Assembly: GCA_034440635.1 (NCBI GenBank)
Contig: JAOTON010001937.1
Location: 62,001 to 126,000, forward strand
Direction: 5' to 3'
DNA length: 64,000 bases
DNA from: Lepas anatifera
Taxonomy: Eukaryota; Arthropoda; Thecostraca; Lepadidae
The position numbers were made by a program, and so were the translations under genes. The notes below the pieces were generated by a model that saw only the letters and a list, made by a program, of their open reading frames with translations, was not told the origin of the DNA and searched no databases. This document shows, piece after piece, positions 44,040 through 55,133 of this stretch (within the stretch, counting starts at the first letter, position 1; the number at the start of each line of letters is the position of its first letter).

Positions 44040-45770
44040 TAAAGTCCCCCAAGACCCAGGTCATGGCTCAGGATAAAAAAATCTGTCAGCTCAGGGGGCC
44101 CCAGACCAGTTCATAGTTCTCGATACCAGCTTATCAAGGGACCCACATAAGCACAGGCCCCTAGAAGCTCGGCACACGAATCCCCCAGATTCGCACAGGA
44201 GGCCAGATTAGCTTAGGGGCCCGCTCAGAGGTCCCAGTTCTGCTTATATAGGGTCTCAAAACAGCTCAAGGAGCCTGTTCAAGCTCACAGATCCCATATC
44301 AGCTCAGTGACTCTAGAGCAGTTCAGGGGCCCAGACCAGCTCAGGGCCCCAGTTCAGCACGGGGCCCCAATATTAACTTTGGAGGCCCAGTTCAGCTCAG
44401 GGGCCCCAGATCGGCTGATATAGGGTCTTGTCCTTCACACGGGGCTCCATTCAAGCTCACGGTCCCCAGCTTAGCCCAGAGGCCCTATAAGATTTCAGGA
44501 GCCCCATACCAGCCCAGAGACCCCATTTAAAGGGAATGTGACACCTTGGTCGAATCCTGGAATTTAGTGAAATTAGGCGTACTTTTAGCCGAGAATAATG
44601 AAACCACTCATAATTTCTCTGAAAAATGTTCAATAAGCACAATATTTTGTTTTTAAAAAATGCACCTCTAGGAAAAAATAAATATCTGCCTGTGGATGAT
44701 GTCATGATCTGGCAACCACTACCATACTTGAAACGCTTCAAGGGCTTCGATTGGCTGATGCTCATCGTGACGTCAGCATATGTCGTCACACCAGTAGCTC
44801 ACAACAATGGCCGCCGGCGACGGGGGCTGATGGGGGCTGGTGTCAGGTAGGTTTTAGCCTTTTTCTACGGAAATATCGAGTTCCGAGACAAATGAAATAT
44901 GGAGTACCGGGTTTTCCGACCTGCTTTACAACTTGGCTATCTCAGTTAAAATCACGTTATGAAGGTGCCACATTCATTTTAAGCACAGGGGATACCCGAT
45001 TAGTTTAGGGCCCCAGCTCAGCTTAGGGGGCCCCAGGGTGTCTTATATAGGGTCTCAGAACAGCTCAAGACACTTTTCAAGCTCATGGCCCCCAGCCCAG
45101 CTCATGGGCCCCAAAACTGTGCAGGGGCCCAGACCAGTTCTGGACCCCCAGTTCAGCATGGGGTCCTCATATTAGCTTAGGGCCCAGATTAGCTTTGGGG
45201 GCCAGCTCAGCTCAGGGGCCCCCAGGTCGGCTGCTGTAGGTTCTCAGAACAGTTCAAGGGGCCCATTCAAGCTCACGGCCCCCAGGTCAGTAGCTGTAAG
45301 GCCTTAAAGGGGGCCCCAGACCATCTCAGGGGCCCTCAGTTCAACACAGGGGCCCTTATTAGCTCATATGATCAGATAAGCTTAAGGGCCCGGCTCGGCT
45401 CGGGGGCCCTTGTCGGCTTAAATAGGGTTTTAAGACAGTTCAGGGGTCCAATTAAAGCTTATGACCCCAAGCTCAGTTCAGGGGCCCTATTACTGTGCAG
45501 GGGCCCAGATTAGTTTAGGGTCTCCCGTGCAGCACATGTGACTCATATTAGCTCAGGGGCTAATATTGTCTTTGCGGTACCAGCTCAGCTTAGGGGCTCC
45601 CAAGGTCAGCGAGTATAGGGGCTTTAGCCAGCTCAAGGGAGCCCCGTTCAAACTCACGGCTCCTAGCTCAGTTTAGGGACCCTAGAAAAGTTCATTTGCT
45701 TCATTTGCTAGAAAATTTCAGTTGCTGTCCAAACCATCTCAGGGGCGCTTAGTTCAACTCAAGGGGCCCG
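44040..45770. repeat. Degenerate GGGGCCC/AGCTCAG tandem array
   Basis: AGCTCAGGGGCCC-like words recur every 20-30 bases for about 1.3 kb, excluding the 456-bp MITE inserted at 44,527. The array lies between two copies of the same transposon end (43,905-44,018 and 45,815-45,940). Confidence 0.85.
44527..44982 (+). mobile_element. 456-bp TTAA MITE, copy B
   Basis: TTAA at 44,527-44,530 and 44,979-44,982; inner ends AGGGAATGTGACACCTT and, reversed, AATGAATGTGGCACCTT. It has exactly the length of copy A and carries a perfect TGACGTCA at 44,768-44,775. It interrupts the GGGGCCC array, whose text resumes after it, so it is younger than the array. Confidence 0.9.
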
Positions 45771-45814
45771 GTTCAGGGGTAGGTTCAAGAGGTTTCTCAT
45801 GCAAGCTATCTGGT

Positions 45815-45940
45815 CAGTTTGGGTTTTTTGTTCGATATTACAGTTGCCGATATTTTTGTCTCCGTTGCGGGGGCCCCACCACAGAAAAGTGGGGGGGGGG
45901 GGCAGTGGCCCCTGCCCCCCCGGTTCCTACGCCTATGAAT
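45815..45940 (+). mobile_element. Second copy of the GGCGTAGGAAC transposon right end
   Basis: TTTGGGTTTTTTGTTCGATA, TTACAGTTGCCGATATTTTT and the G/C run before GGTTCCTACGCCTATG match 43,905-44,018 segment by segment. Confidence 0.75.
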
Positions 45941-46659
45941 GGCAAGGACAATGGTTGACAACGTCGCCACAAGCCCTCTATTAGGTCATGACTACCCCAT
46001 AACAAGGGTAGAACAAAACCTTGTGTCCGCCTTGTACGCTACCGCAGTCTTCCTACAAGAGCGTGACGAGATTAGAACCTTGCTTACACAACCGCTTTAC
46101 CAGTTCGTAACGGGAAGGGAACAAGGGTGCTGCAAGGCTTTTTACAAGGGTAAAACGAGACTCGGACAACGTCTTCACAACACCGGCAGGTCCAGCACTT
46201 CATTTCGGGGGAGGGGGGAAGCTTGGGCGCTCGCGCCTTCCGCCATAGCCTCTGGACAGCATCCTGCTATGCATTCACTTTACACTCTGACACTAGTGGG
46301 GAAGGGGCATGGGCCCTCTTAGCCCCTCCCCCTTGTACCCACCACTGCTTCAAAATGTAATTTTTCAGTCTCTATGCGAGAGCTAAGGCGCTTTTCTGGC
46401 CCCACATGCAACCGGAGGACCATCGGTAGAAAAAGGTAAGCATTGAGCCACCTCTCAAGCATGACAAATAAGTCGCGGGATGCCCTACCCATATCGGTAA
46501 AAACAGCATCACACATCAGGTGCCGATCCACGGGGGTCAGTGGGGGCGACCGCCCCCCCCCCCACCCGTTAAGCTGCGTTTAAGCACTGCAAGAAGTCCC
46601 CTTGCATGGGAGCCCACCAGTGATGTCTGATGGGTGTTCCGAGGGAACCCAAATGCCAC
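45941..46659. other. Unassigned; 127-codon open frame of doubtful value
   Basis: A plus-strand frame at 45,939-46,322 has no recognised motif, and the DNA repeats the word ACAAGGGT about three times, so I do not call a gene. At 46,522-46,568 GATCCACGGGGGTCAGTGGG and a C run resemble TIR ends. Confidence 0.35.
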
Positions 46660-47680
46660 CTGAATTTTGACCCAGGGTGCTCGAGAATATCGGGGATCCT
46701 CAAGATTTGGTCATGGGGGACCTGAAGTGTTTGTATTGGGGGCCCGAAAGTATCAAGAGTGTTTCCGATGCATTGGTCTCGGGCCCCTAAGAGTTGGTCT
46801 CAGGGGCTGCCAAGAGTTGATTTCGGGCGCCCCAAGAGCTGGTCCCGGGGACCCACAGGGCTGGTTTCTGGAGCGCCCAGAGTTAGGCTCGAGACATCCC
46901 CCTTTAACACTCGCCCCGCTGGGTCAAGTAGGGGTTTTCTGCCAAAAGGTCCTCTAAACCAATCTCACCCCCAAGGCCCTTGTCGACAGAAGGACCCTCT
47001 CTGGTCAGCTAGGCCCTCTTCAACCGATAAGACCGCTATGACCAGCAGCACTTTTTTGGGCCACTGGGCCCATTGCGAGTCACAGGGTCAGCTAAAACCT
47101 TCAGGGCCCTGTCGGACCAGCTGGGCCCTCTTTAACTTATAGGCCACTGTGGGTTGTGGGATCGTTTTAGCCCACAGGGCCCGCTCTGACTGTAAGGACC
47201 CTCAATAACTAGCGAAGCCTTTAAACTAGTGTGGCCGACTATTTTCCGCAGGGCTCTCTATCGCCAGCAGGGCCCTCTCTGGTCAGCTGGGCTCCTCCAG
47301 AGGCGTAGCCAAGGAGAGGCGATTGGGACGGTGGCCCCCCTGAGGGCCCCCTGGAGGACGCGCTGCCCCTATCGCTGGGCTCTCTGTGACCTGGTGTGAA
47401 ACTTCATGTCAGACGGGACCATCATAAGCCCTCCACAGCACCCTATTTTGTGACGAGAAAGGCCCTTTTGACCATCGAAACTGTTTTAAAAGAGGGTCCT
47501 CTGAACCACTGTGGTCCCCAGGGCCCTGTATCGACATTAGGGCCCTGTCTGGTCAGGTGGACCCTCTTTAACCGATAAGACCAGTATGGCCAGCAGGGTT
47601 TTTTTTGGGCCGCGGGGCCCACTGCGAGTCCCAGGGCCAGCTAAAACCGTCAGGGCCCTGTCGGACCAGCTGGGCTCTCT
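46660..47680. repeat. GC-rich repeat block with an internal duplication of about 550 bp
   Basis: AACCGATAAGACC...CAGGGCCCTGTCGGACCAGC at 47,020-47,130 is repeated at 47,567-47,680. GGGCCC words recur throughout. TTAACACTCGCCCCGCTGGG at about 46,904 resembles the left end of E5 but is followed by this repeat. Confidence 0.7.
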
Positions 47681-48686
47681 TTAACACGCGCCCCGCTGGT
47701 CCCTGGCATGGCGCGGCCCGCTGGGGGGCGTTTTTCGCCCCCTCCGTATCTCGTTCCCCACGAAAGCTAAAGGAAAATTACGGGCGGCGTTCGAAAGCTC
47801 TTGACAAGACAAAGTTATTTTATACTAATAATTTTTATGTCAGGTCAATATTGAGGTCAGCATAGGTCAGGAAGGTCCCATAGGCTTACAACACAGCAAT
47901 GTACGTTTCTCTCTCTAGATCTGCCCTCAGGGGAGCTAGAGCAAATCTTCATGTATCATTGGATTCCTCTCATCGAATCGAATGATGTACAATATGACCT
48001 TGCTAGGTCAAATAGTGAAAATGACCTGACCTCGAGCTAGATCAGGGTCACAGAGTGACCTGGTATGGTCATGTTGCATATCAATCGACTCCCCGTGACA
48101 ATATAAGCACAATGAAAGCAAAATGGGAGCTTTATCTCAATTCAGTGAGAAGTTATTGGCAAAACAATCACTCTATGCTCTCGTGACCTGATATGACCTT
48201 CGAGAGGTCAGATGCTCAAAAATTCAACTTTATGGTCAAGATCGTGGTAAGAATAGACGGTTTGAGGATTTTCAGCATTATCTATCCAGTATTTACTGAA
48301 AACGAGCCCATTATATTTTTCATCATAGACATAATGGGGTGATAAAAAATTAACCCCGCCTTAGGTCAACACTATCAAACTTCCGAGATAGCAGATTTGT
48401 AGACCCTAATGACCTTATCATATTGTGGAAGTTTCAAACTGATCGGTTTGCTGATGTTCCCTGGGCGCCGCTTCAAACTCGTGATTTTAGGTTTTGAGGT
48501 CGGGTCACTTGACCTTGAATAGCTCCTTGACCTGACATGACCTTACTAAAAAATTGGTCAGATGTGTAAAATTGATCAAGAATAAAGTACTGTAAGTTTC
48601 GTTGTCCTGCGTCTCCTCGTTTTTGAGCTATCTGGTGAAAACCAGGAGGGGGGGGCGAATTTCGCCTTCCAGCGGGCGCGTGTTAA
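47681..48686 (+). mobile_element. AGGTCA-rich TTAA element, copy E5
   Basis: TTAACACGCGCCCCGCTGG at the left, CCAGCGGGCGCGTGTTAA at the right. The interior has GACCTTGCTAGGTCAAAT, GACCTGACCTCGAGCTAGAT, and other half-site clusters in the family order. It is a divergent subfamily relative to E1-E3. Confidence 0.75.
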
Positions 48687-49139
48687 GGGTTGTTCTCGCC
48701 CCTTCCCCGAAAGTATTTTTCAAGAGACGTTGGAACTGCGTCGTAAATTATTCAGTTTGTTAATATCTCACTTCAAATAAAGAAATATTGTGGGGCCCTG
48801 CGAGCGGGGGCCTCAAGACTTACAGCCACCCCTCCCTCCGTTAAGGAAATTCTGAATCCGCCCCTGCATCTAACGAATTTTTCAGTTTGGAAAGATTGCC
48901 ACAATCATTAAAAAATGGCAAAGGGACCCCGGCCCCAGAGGCCAAAATCCTCCCCTCCATCTCCTTAAGGAAGGGGTCTAGGGAGGGGATAGATACCTGG
49001 ATCCGACCCCAATCACACAAGGCCCAAAACTTTTTATTGAATCCAGCAATCAAGAGCCGTCTGGCAACGCTTTCGTGGAAGACCGGAGACAAATCAACAA
49101 CAGAAACAATTCGAACTGCAGAACAATTCTAAAAAAATA

Positions 49140-49590
49140 GGTGCCCAAACCATCTCCTAAAAATGCTGCAGGTCGAAGTTCTAAATCCACGCCCTAGGCT
49201 ACAAAACCGGGGAAATGATGCTCCTCTGGTACTAACTTTCGTTGATGACGCTCTAGGTGACCAGGTCAAGCGGATCGTTCGAAATTCTGGCCTTCCCATG
49301 CGGATGGCGTGAAGAAGCGGCACGTCCCTTAAGGATCTTTGATCAGATGGGCGCTGGAACCAGTACAGTGCCCTGGGGGATATCGTTTTTGCCTCGCCTG
49401 TCATGCAGGTATCCATGGGAAGTGTCATGCAAAAATGTAATTTATAGCATTGATTGCAAGCTTTGCGAACCAGGCAAGTCATTTCATATCGGTGAGAACC
49501 GGAGGGCTGTTACGCTCAGATTTAACGAACACTTAGGTGACGCTAGATATAAGAGGCAGGAACACCTTTCAGACAACACAGATTAAGCAC
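49140..49590 (+). pseudogene. Penelope-like element 3' part with GIY-YIG endonuclease remnant
   Basis: Plus-strand pieces in two frames: PLVLTFVDDALGDQVKRIVR then NSGLPMRMA (about 49,224-49,310), and CKNVIYSIDCKLC, then HIGENRRAVTLRFNEHLGDA (49,430-49,550). The second part matches the GIY-YIG endonuclease of Penelope-like elements: IY within VIYSI, the linker cysteines, HIGE for the usual YIGE, the downstream Arg and the NEH motif. The first part matches the region preceding the endonuclease. Frameshifts and lack of the upstream RT show a truncated dead copy. Upstream frames at 48,850-49,130 could not be assigned. Confidence 0.75.
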
Positions 49591-50315
49591 ACATCAGAAT
49601 GATGAGCTGACAGCAGACAACCTGAGCATCAAAATTCTAAAATACGCCAGTGATGGCCCAAACAGGCAGAATCATTCCTCATTCGGCGATACAGACCTAC
49701 TCTCAACACTCAAACATAATCCTGGCCACTCCTGCGGTAAATTCGACATGCACGGGCATTCACACAAACGCATACTCACAGGCATATAAACACACACCAC
49801 CCACAGTGCTCCCTTTCCACTTCGGTAAGAGGGTGCTCAGACTGTCAGCACTTTTGCTTCAATACAAGATTAGCTTAGGCCTCCAGTCACTCGGTGTTTG
49901 GAAAGTTTACCTAAGGCCTCTAGCCACCTCCAGCTTGCACTCCTCGCTTGACGGCGGTCAAGTACCAAACGTTGCATTTACCTCATCCCATGTTTTTTCT
50001 TTATCTTAACCTTGACTTAGCCTTCTTGGGCTTTTTAGGGTTTAGACGTTTTAGTTTCTGGATTTTGGCTTTTTAGGCTGCCCTCGCCTTATGTTTAGAT
50101 TTTAGCTTTTTTTCTTTTAGCGTTTTTACTGTCTTTTTTACCATCTTTTTAGGGTCCTAGGTCATTCCCAAAACACTCTGCGGATTATGGCACTCTATCT
50201 ACAGGCCTTCCAAGAACTTATTATTTTGATCACACAAAACCCCATCCGTTTCATTCAGTCTGCATGCAAATCGAAACTGAAGCCAGCGTGCAGCTTCACT
50301 AGCCCAGAAGGTGCA
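49591..50315. other. No gene recognised
   Basis: Possible 3' flank of the Penelope-like relic, with a T-rich stretch of TTTTTAGG-like words at 50,020-50,165. Confidence 0.4.
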
Positions 50316-50500
50316 GCTGTACCTAGACCTTAGTGTCGACGGCAGGCGGCCGGGTGGCTGTACCCAGACCTTAGTGTTGACGGCAGGCGGCCGGGCGGCT
50401 GTACCCAGACCTTAGCGTCGACGGCAGGCGGCCGGGCGGCTGTACCCAGACCTTAGCGTCGACGGCAGGCGGCCGGACGGCTGTACCCAGACCTTAGTGC
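50316..50500. repeat. 41-bp tandem repeat, about 4.5 copies
   Basis: GCTGTACCCAGACCTTAG starts at 50,316, 50,357, 50,398, 50,439 and 50,480, each full unit followed by a GACGGCAGGCGGCCGGGC segment. Confidence 0.95.
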
Positions 50501-50699
50501 TACTGCCGTGCTTATTCCGAAAAGGCGCCAGCTCACCAGAAGATCAAACTTTATTTCACACTGCAGGATACTTCGCTGATAAAATGACTGCCAGTGTACA
50601 AAAAGCTTCAGAGTATACATAAAGTCTCGCATTAAAACATAAGATGCCGATTTATTTTCTGCCTTGCATAGCAGCCGAAATTACAAACCACTGAAGTCA

Positions 50700-51530
50700 G
50701 CTGCGGCAGGAGAGGCGATGGCGAGAGCGGCCACGCCCAGCTCCCATTCTCAGGCAGGCAGGCAGTAGGCGCCGCCCGCACCATTTCAGAGGTGGCTGCG
50801 TGAATACAGGTGCAGTGCCGCGCCGGCACATCTAATATCGCGCGGCCCAGCGGCCTGCCTCGCTTATCCGGCCCACCTATTTACACCGGCGAGATCGGCC
50901 CGCCGGAGAGAAAAGCACCACTAAGCGGAGGACGCCGACTATCCACAGGCAACACTCACGCCGATCAAATGAACAACAATCGGTTCTGGTTCACAGTCTC
51001 TCAGCGCATGCGCAAAGCCGGCGGTGAATGGGAAAGAGGCGCGTGATAGCGCCACGCAGCGTGGCACAGCTGCACTCACAACAGCCCTACAGCCACGGCA
51101 CTACTCTGTGCGGTGACGTCACGCCGACCGTGATTGTAGCGCGGGCGGCGTCAATCGGCGCCATTCTCTCTCGTGCCCACTCTTACTCGCTCTCTGGCAG
51201 TGTCTGCAACAGAACGATAACGTGTCATATCACTGCACGGTGAATGTCTGGTCACGCTCTTCTGTTGACCTACGCCAAGCGGCGTGGCAAGTGCCCGTGC
51301 ACAACAGGTATCGTCACGTAACGCCCTACAACAAGAGGCCGGGGGAGATGATAGAACTGACGATTGCCTGCTGGAAGACAAAAGTATTTAGTGTAAGGCT
51401 CAAGGTGGCGAGGGCGGTGCACGGTGGGATCCGGCAGGCCGGGGCGGACTCAGCGCGGACGGCCGTGCCCCAGCCCATCCCAAACCTCCTATCATATTCC
51501 CACAACGGGAAGTGGTAGCTGATACCAGAA
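50700..51530. promoter_or_regulatory. CpG-rich block with NRF1-like and CRE sites, candidate promoter
   Basis: GC- and CpG-rich island in AT-rich surroundings. It holds GCGCATGCGCA at 51,004-51,014 (a full match to the palindromic NRF1 core) and TGACGTCA at 51,114-51,121 (CRE), 100 bases apart. These are common in animal housekeeping promoters. Several frames are open as GC content predicts; none has a recognisable domain. Direction is not determined. Confidence 0.35.
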
Positions 51531-51929
51531 CCTTGGCTTGCAAGATAAAGACAAAGACTTTATTCAGAGTCTCCACATGTGGCAGTTGTGGCTATTACGA
51601 CTCCACGTCAGGCCCTTTACGACAACCATGTAAATGGCCATGGGAGGAGGATGCACACACTGTTAAAATAACGCAGGATAGTATTACCTTGAAAATGTGT
51701 GCCAGTGAACTCGAATATCACTTATTTGCATTCGCATGCATCAGTGCAAAGACGCTTTTGGAGGACCAATAACGAGTGTCGGATCAGTTCATTATCGTGG
51801 GTATTCGTTCTCATCTTGTAGCTTAGCATGCTGTTGATGATATTTTGTCTTTTCAAAATATTGGGACTACCGACCCTTTGGTAGCATGACCGATTCACTG
51901 CAATCACCAGGCGTCTGTATCAAGACCGG
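51531..51929. other. No feature recognised before the 39-bp repeat
   Basis: A plus-strand frame of 86 codons from 51,512 has no recognised motif. Near 51,905 the frame ITRRLYQDRK leads directly into the repeat. Confidence 0.35.
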
Positions 51930-52434
51930 AAGGCACCTCGGGCCCGGCATGGTACCACGTCAGATTCCTCGGCACCTCGGGCCCGGTGTGGTACCACGTC
52001 AGATTTCTCGGCACCTCGGGCCCGGCGTGGTACCACATCAGATTCCTCGGCACCTCGGGCCCGGCGTGGTACCACATCAGATTCCTCGGCACCTCGAGCC
52101 CGGCGTGGAACCACATCAGATTCCTCGGCACCTCGAGCCCGGCGTGGAACCACATCAGATTCCTCGGCACCTCGGGCCCGGCGTGGTACCACATCAGATT
52201 CCTCGGCACCTCGGGCCCGGCGTGGTACCACATCAGATTCCTCGGCACCTCGGGCCCGGCGTGGAACCACATCAGATTCCTCGGCACCTGGGCCCATCGT
52301 GGTACCACATCAGATTCCTCGGCACCTCGGGCCCGGCGTGGTACCACATCAGATTCCTCGGCACCTCGGGCCCGGCGTGGTACCACATCAGATTCCTCGG
52401 CACCTCGGGCCCGGCGTGGAACCACAACCGATTC
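51930..52434. repeat. 39-bp tandem repeat, about 13 copies, open in several frames
   Basis: Units contain CAGATTCCTCGGCACCTCGG followed by GCCCGGCGTGGTACCACAT. The period of 39 (13 codons) and lack of stops leave two plus and two minus frames open, so open length alone is no evidence of coding. One unit near 52,289 is 38 bases, shifting any frame by one. Confidence 0.95.
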
Positions 52435-52627
52435 CGCTCGGGCGGCAGGCGTTGATGTCGACATAGGCGGCACAACGGGCGGCACAGTGGCCCCTTCAAT
52501 CGGCGAGGATAGCAGTGAAGGGGAATCTTGTCCTTGTTTTTGGAAATACATTTTAACTGAGATTGTTCACACGCCCACAGAGGCTGATAGCAGGCCCAGT
52601 CGTTTGTTTGTCTCATTATATGTTTAA
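52300..52627 (+). CDS. Possible exon end after the 39-bp repeat (hypothetical)
   Basis: In one plus frame the repeat reads TSDSSAPRARRGT, a Ser/Arg/Pro-rich 13-residue unit. The frame then runs out of the array into non-repetitive GVDVDIGGTTGGTVAPSIGE and DSSEGESCPCFWKYI, stopping at 52,625-52,627. The composition after the array is protein-like. The 38-base unit breaks this frame from the earlier copies. It is either the repetitive exon of an unknown gene or chance. The downstream hAT-like element starts 11 bases after the stop. Confidence 0.25.
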
Positions 52628-52637
52628 CACATATAAT

Positions 52638-53638
52638 CAGTGACGGATCTAGGATTTCGTTAAGGGGGGCAAGCCCGGGGGGCACCGAACCTGAGGGGAG
52701 CCAATTAACCACCCAAAAGGCAGCCGGTGTCTAAAAAAACATCCTAACTTATATGTAAATGCTTATTTTCGCGAAAGCTTCATTTCAGTGCGGAAATGTT
52801 CACGAAATGTTCACATCTACCATCAAACATATTTCGGGCCGACAGGGCCCAGAACGTATATGAATGGTACCTTGGCAGATTATGCTGAAAGCACCCACTG
52901 AAGCTAACTGCAGCACGATGAGCAAAGAATACAGTTAACTTCCGAGGGCGCCTTTTCTATCCTATGGGCGCCTTTCTTTCTTTCTAGGAGCACCTTTGCT
53001 ATTCAGGACGCCTTTGCTGTCCAAAGCACTCGTGTTATCCAGGGTTGCCTTTGCTGTCCAGAGGCCCCTTTGCTATTCAAGGGTACATATTATATCCGTA
53101 GGGCGCTTTATCCGGGGGGCGCCTAGGCTGTCAAATGACGCATTTTCTATCCGAGGGGCGCCTTTTAGTTTCCTGAAGCGCCTATTTCTCTCCAAGGGGC
53201 ACCTATGCTGCCCACAGCACCAATGTTACCCAGGTTTGCCTTTGCTATCCAGGGGCACCTTTGCAAGCCAGGGGCGCATATGATATCCATAGGGCGCTTC
53301 ATCCGGGGGCGCCTTAGTTCCCCCACGGGCGCAATCTTGCTATCCAGGAGCACCTTTACTGCGTCGGGGCGCTTTTGTTAGGTTTTTAATTTTCAATTCC
53401 ATCTTTGACATTTTTAATGGGGCGCAAAAGACCAGAAAAGGCGTCTAGTTTTAGGGCAGGGCCGCTTTGACATGGTTTTATTGGACGGGGGGTTCATTCA
53501 AGTGGAAAAAGGTATCTACCACCTTGGCATCGGAAATGGGTACGGGCGCTCCACTCATATCGGGCACCGCCGGCGTCCGATATGAGTGGAATGCTGTTTG
53601 GAGCTAGGGGGGACTGGACCCCCTTGGATCCGTCACTG
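52638..53638. mobile_element. 1-kb hAT-like element carrying a GGCGCC minisatellite
   Basis: CAGTGACGGATCTAGG at the left is mirrored by CCTTGGATCCGTCACTG at the right. Flanking octamers CATATAAT and CCTAGAAC agree at only 5 of 8. The interior from 52,945 to 53,385 is a minisatellite of GGCGCCTTTGCTATCCAGG-like words, the reverse complement of the words in the 10.7-13.3 kb array. A perfect hairpin-like pair near 53,550-53,590 surrounds CCGCCGGCG (CCACTCATATCGG and CCGATATGAGTGG). No transposase. Confidence 0.75.
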
Positions 53639-53718
53639 CCTAGAACCATCACCTTCATTGTGTAAGTTCTTCCATGATCTAAAGTGAATCGGAACTTGAA
53701 CACTAAAAATTACGCGTG

Positions 53719-54515
53719 TTAAAAATTCATTCGTATACAACGGCTTATATACGAAGGAAATTTTAAGCGGCCATCACTTGGGCTCCAACACCCACACATG
53801 GCTCCATGAAATCCTAATAAGTTAGCTTTGATCTGCGTAAAAACATCCAAGGCACAAAATGTAAACCGTTTCCAATTAAAGTCTGACAGGTAGATAATAA
53901 CAGTTGTTTATGGTAATGGACAAGCCAATCGAATGTGCATTGCATTCAATGGAATCCCCGTGACAAGATAAGCACAAAGCGAGCAAAGTGAAAGTTCTAT
54001 CGCAATGCGGTGCGAAGTTATGCGTGCATGCGCATTGCTCATGTGACCCCACATGACCTTTGAAACGTCAGATGCTGAACAATTCGAATTGTTGTCAAGA
54101 TCGTGGCAAGAATACATTGTGACAATGTTCGAGTTGATCTATTATATTCACCCTAGACATAATGGGCTGACCAAACAATCATCCCCTTCTTACGTCAATA
54201 ATAAAAAAATACGAGACAACAGATTAGTAGGCCCCAAATGACCTCATATTATTATGATAGTTTGGAACTGAACGGTTACCAGATACCTTTTGGCGGCGCT
54301 TCAATCTAATTATTTTGGGTTTTGAATTTGGGTCGCCTGACGCTGATGAACTCCTTAACCTGACATGACCTGGCCTGAACAATTGGGTCGGATAGATGAA
54401 ATCAATGGGGAATAGGCACTGCAGGTTGCGTTGTTCTGCGTTTCTTTGCTCTTGCGTTATTTGGGAGAAAACCAGGAGGGGGAATGTTGCTCCCCCAAAC
54501 GGGGCGCGGGATACA
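53719..54515 (+). mobile_element. AGGTCA-family element, degenerate E5-like copy
   Basis: ACGCGTGTTAA at 53,712-53,722 marks one side. Similarity to E5 is clear from about 53,905 (AATCCCCGTGACAAGATAAG, TTTTGGCGGCGCTTCAATCT, GAGAAAACCAGGAGGG). The other end, ACGGGGCGCGGG near 54,500, is decayed. Fewer intact AGGTCA words remain. Confidence 0.6.
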
Positions 54516-55133
54516 TAAGAAAGGTGAGAAAGTTATATGACGGTTATTGTAGTATTTAAAGGTCATCTCTGAAAATGGAATTCCCAAAACAGGGCCCATC
54601 GAGGGCTGTTAGGACGGATAAGATAGAATGTTTGGGCACATTGCGCTTGCATTTCTAATTTAAACATGCAGTTTAACCATTTTGAGAAAAAAACTTGATT
54701 CCGATTTTTTCGCAGCGTAATGTAACACTCCCAATTTAATTTCTCAGCGAAAAAAGATATCACTTCTTAATGCCATCATCACGTTTTCCCCATGTTGACC
54801 CCTACCTGCTGATGTCTAATGCGTACATTTATTTCAAAACATAGTGATCGAAACGTATTCTCGTTATGCACATCCAACAGTTTTTCACGGCTCACCTGTG
54901 CACTTGAGCTCAAGTGTTTTGAGTAGGCAACGAGGACGATGCCAGCGTTCGGGTTGTTGGCATCACCCCGCTTCCCTCCATCCCCGGGAAAGTCGCCACT
55001 CGCCGTAATCCAGCGTTTAAGCTCTTATCTGTTAACCCTTCACCGCCTAAGGGGGGATGCAGTTTTTGTGAATGATTCCGGGCCGATTTAAATGAGAGGT
55101 GTGCCGCTTTGCATGCCTCTAGGGTGACCATTT
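54516..55133. other. No gene recognised
   Basis: Short minus-strand frames without motifs. Confidence 0.4.

Noticed and set aside
45939..46322. 127-codon hypothetical protein
   Set aside because: No recognised motif, and the DNA contains a repeated ACAAGGGT word; evidence is too weak to call a gene.
51904..52551. Long open frames on both strands across the 39-bp repeat (over 200 codons)
   Set aside because: The repeat period is divisible by three and the unit has no stops in several frames, so length is automatic. Only the frame leaving the array on the plus strand was kept, at low confidence.
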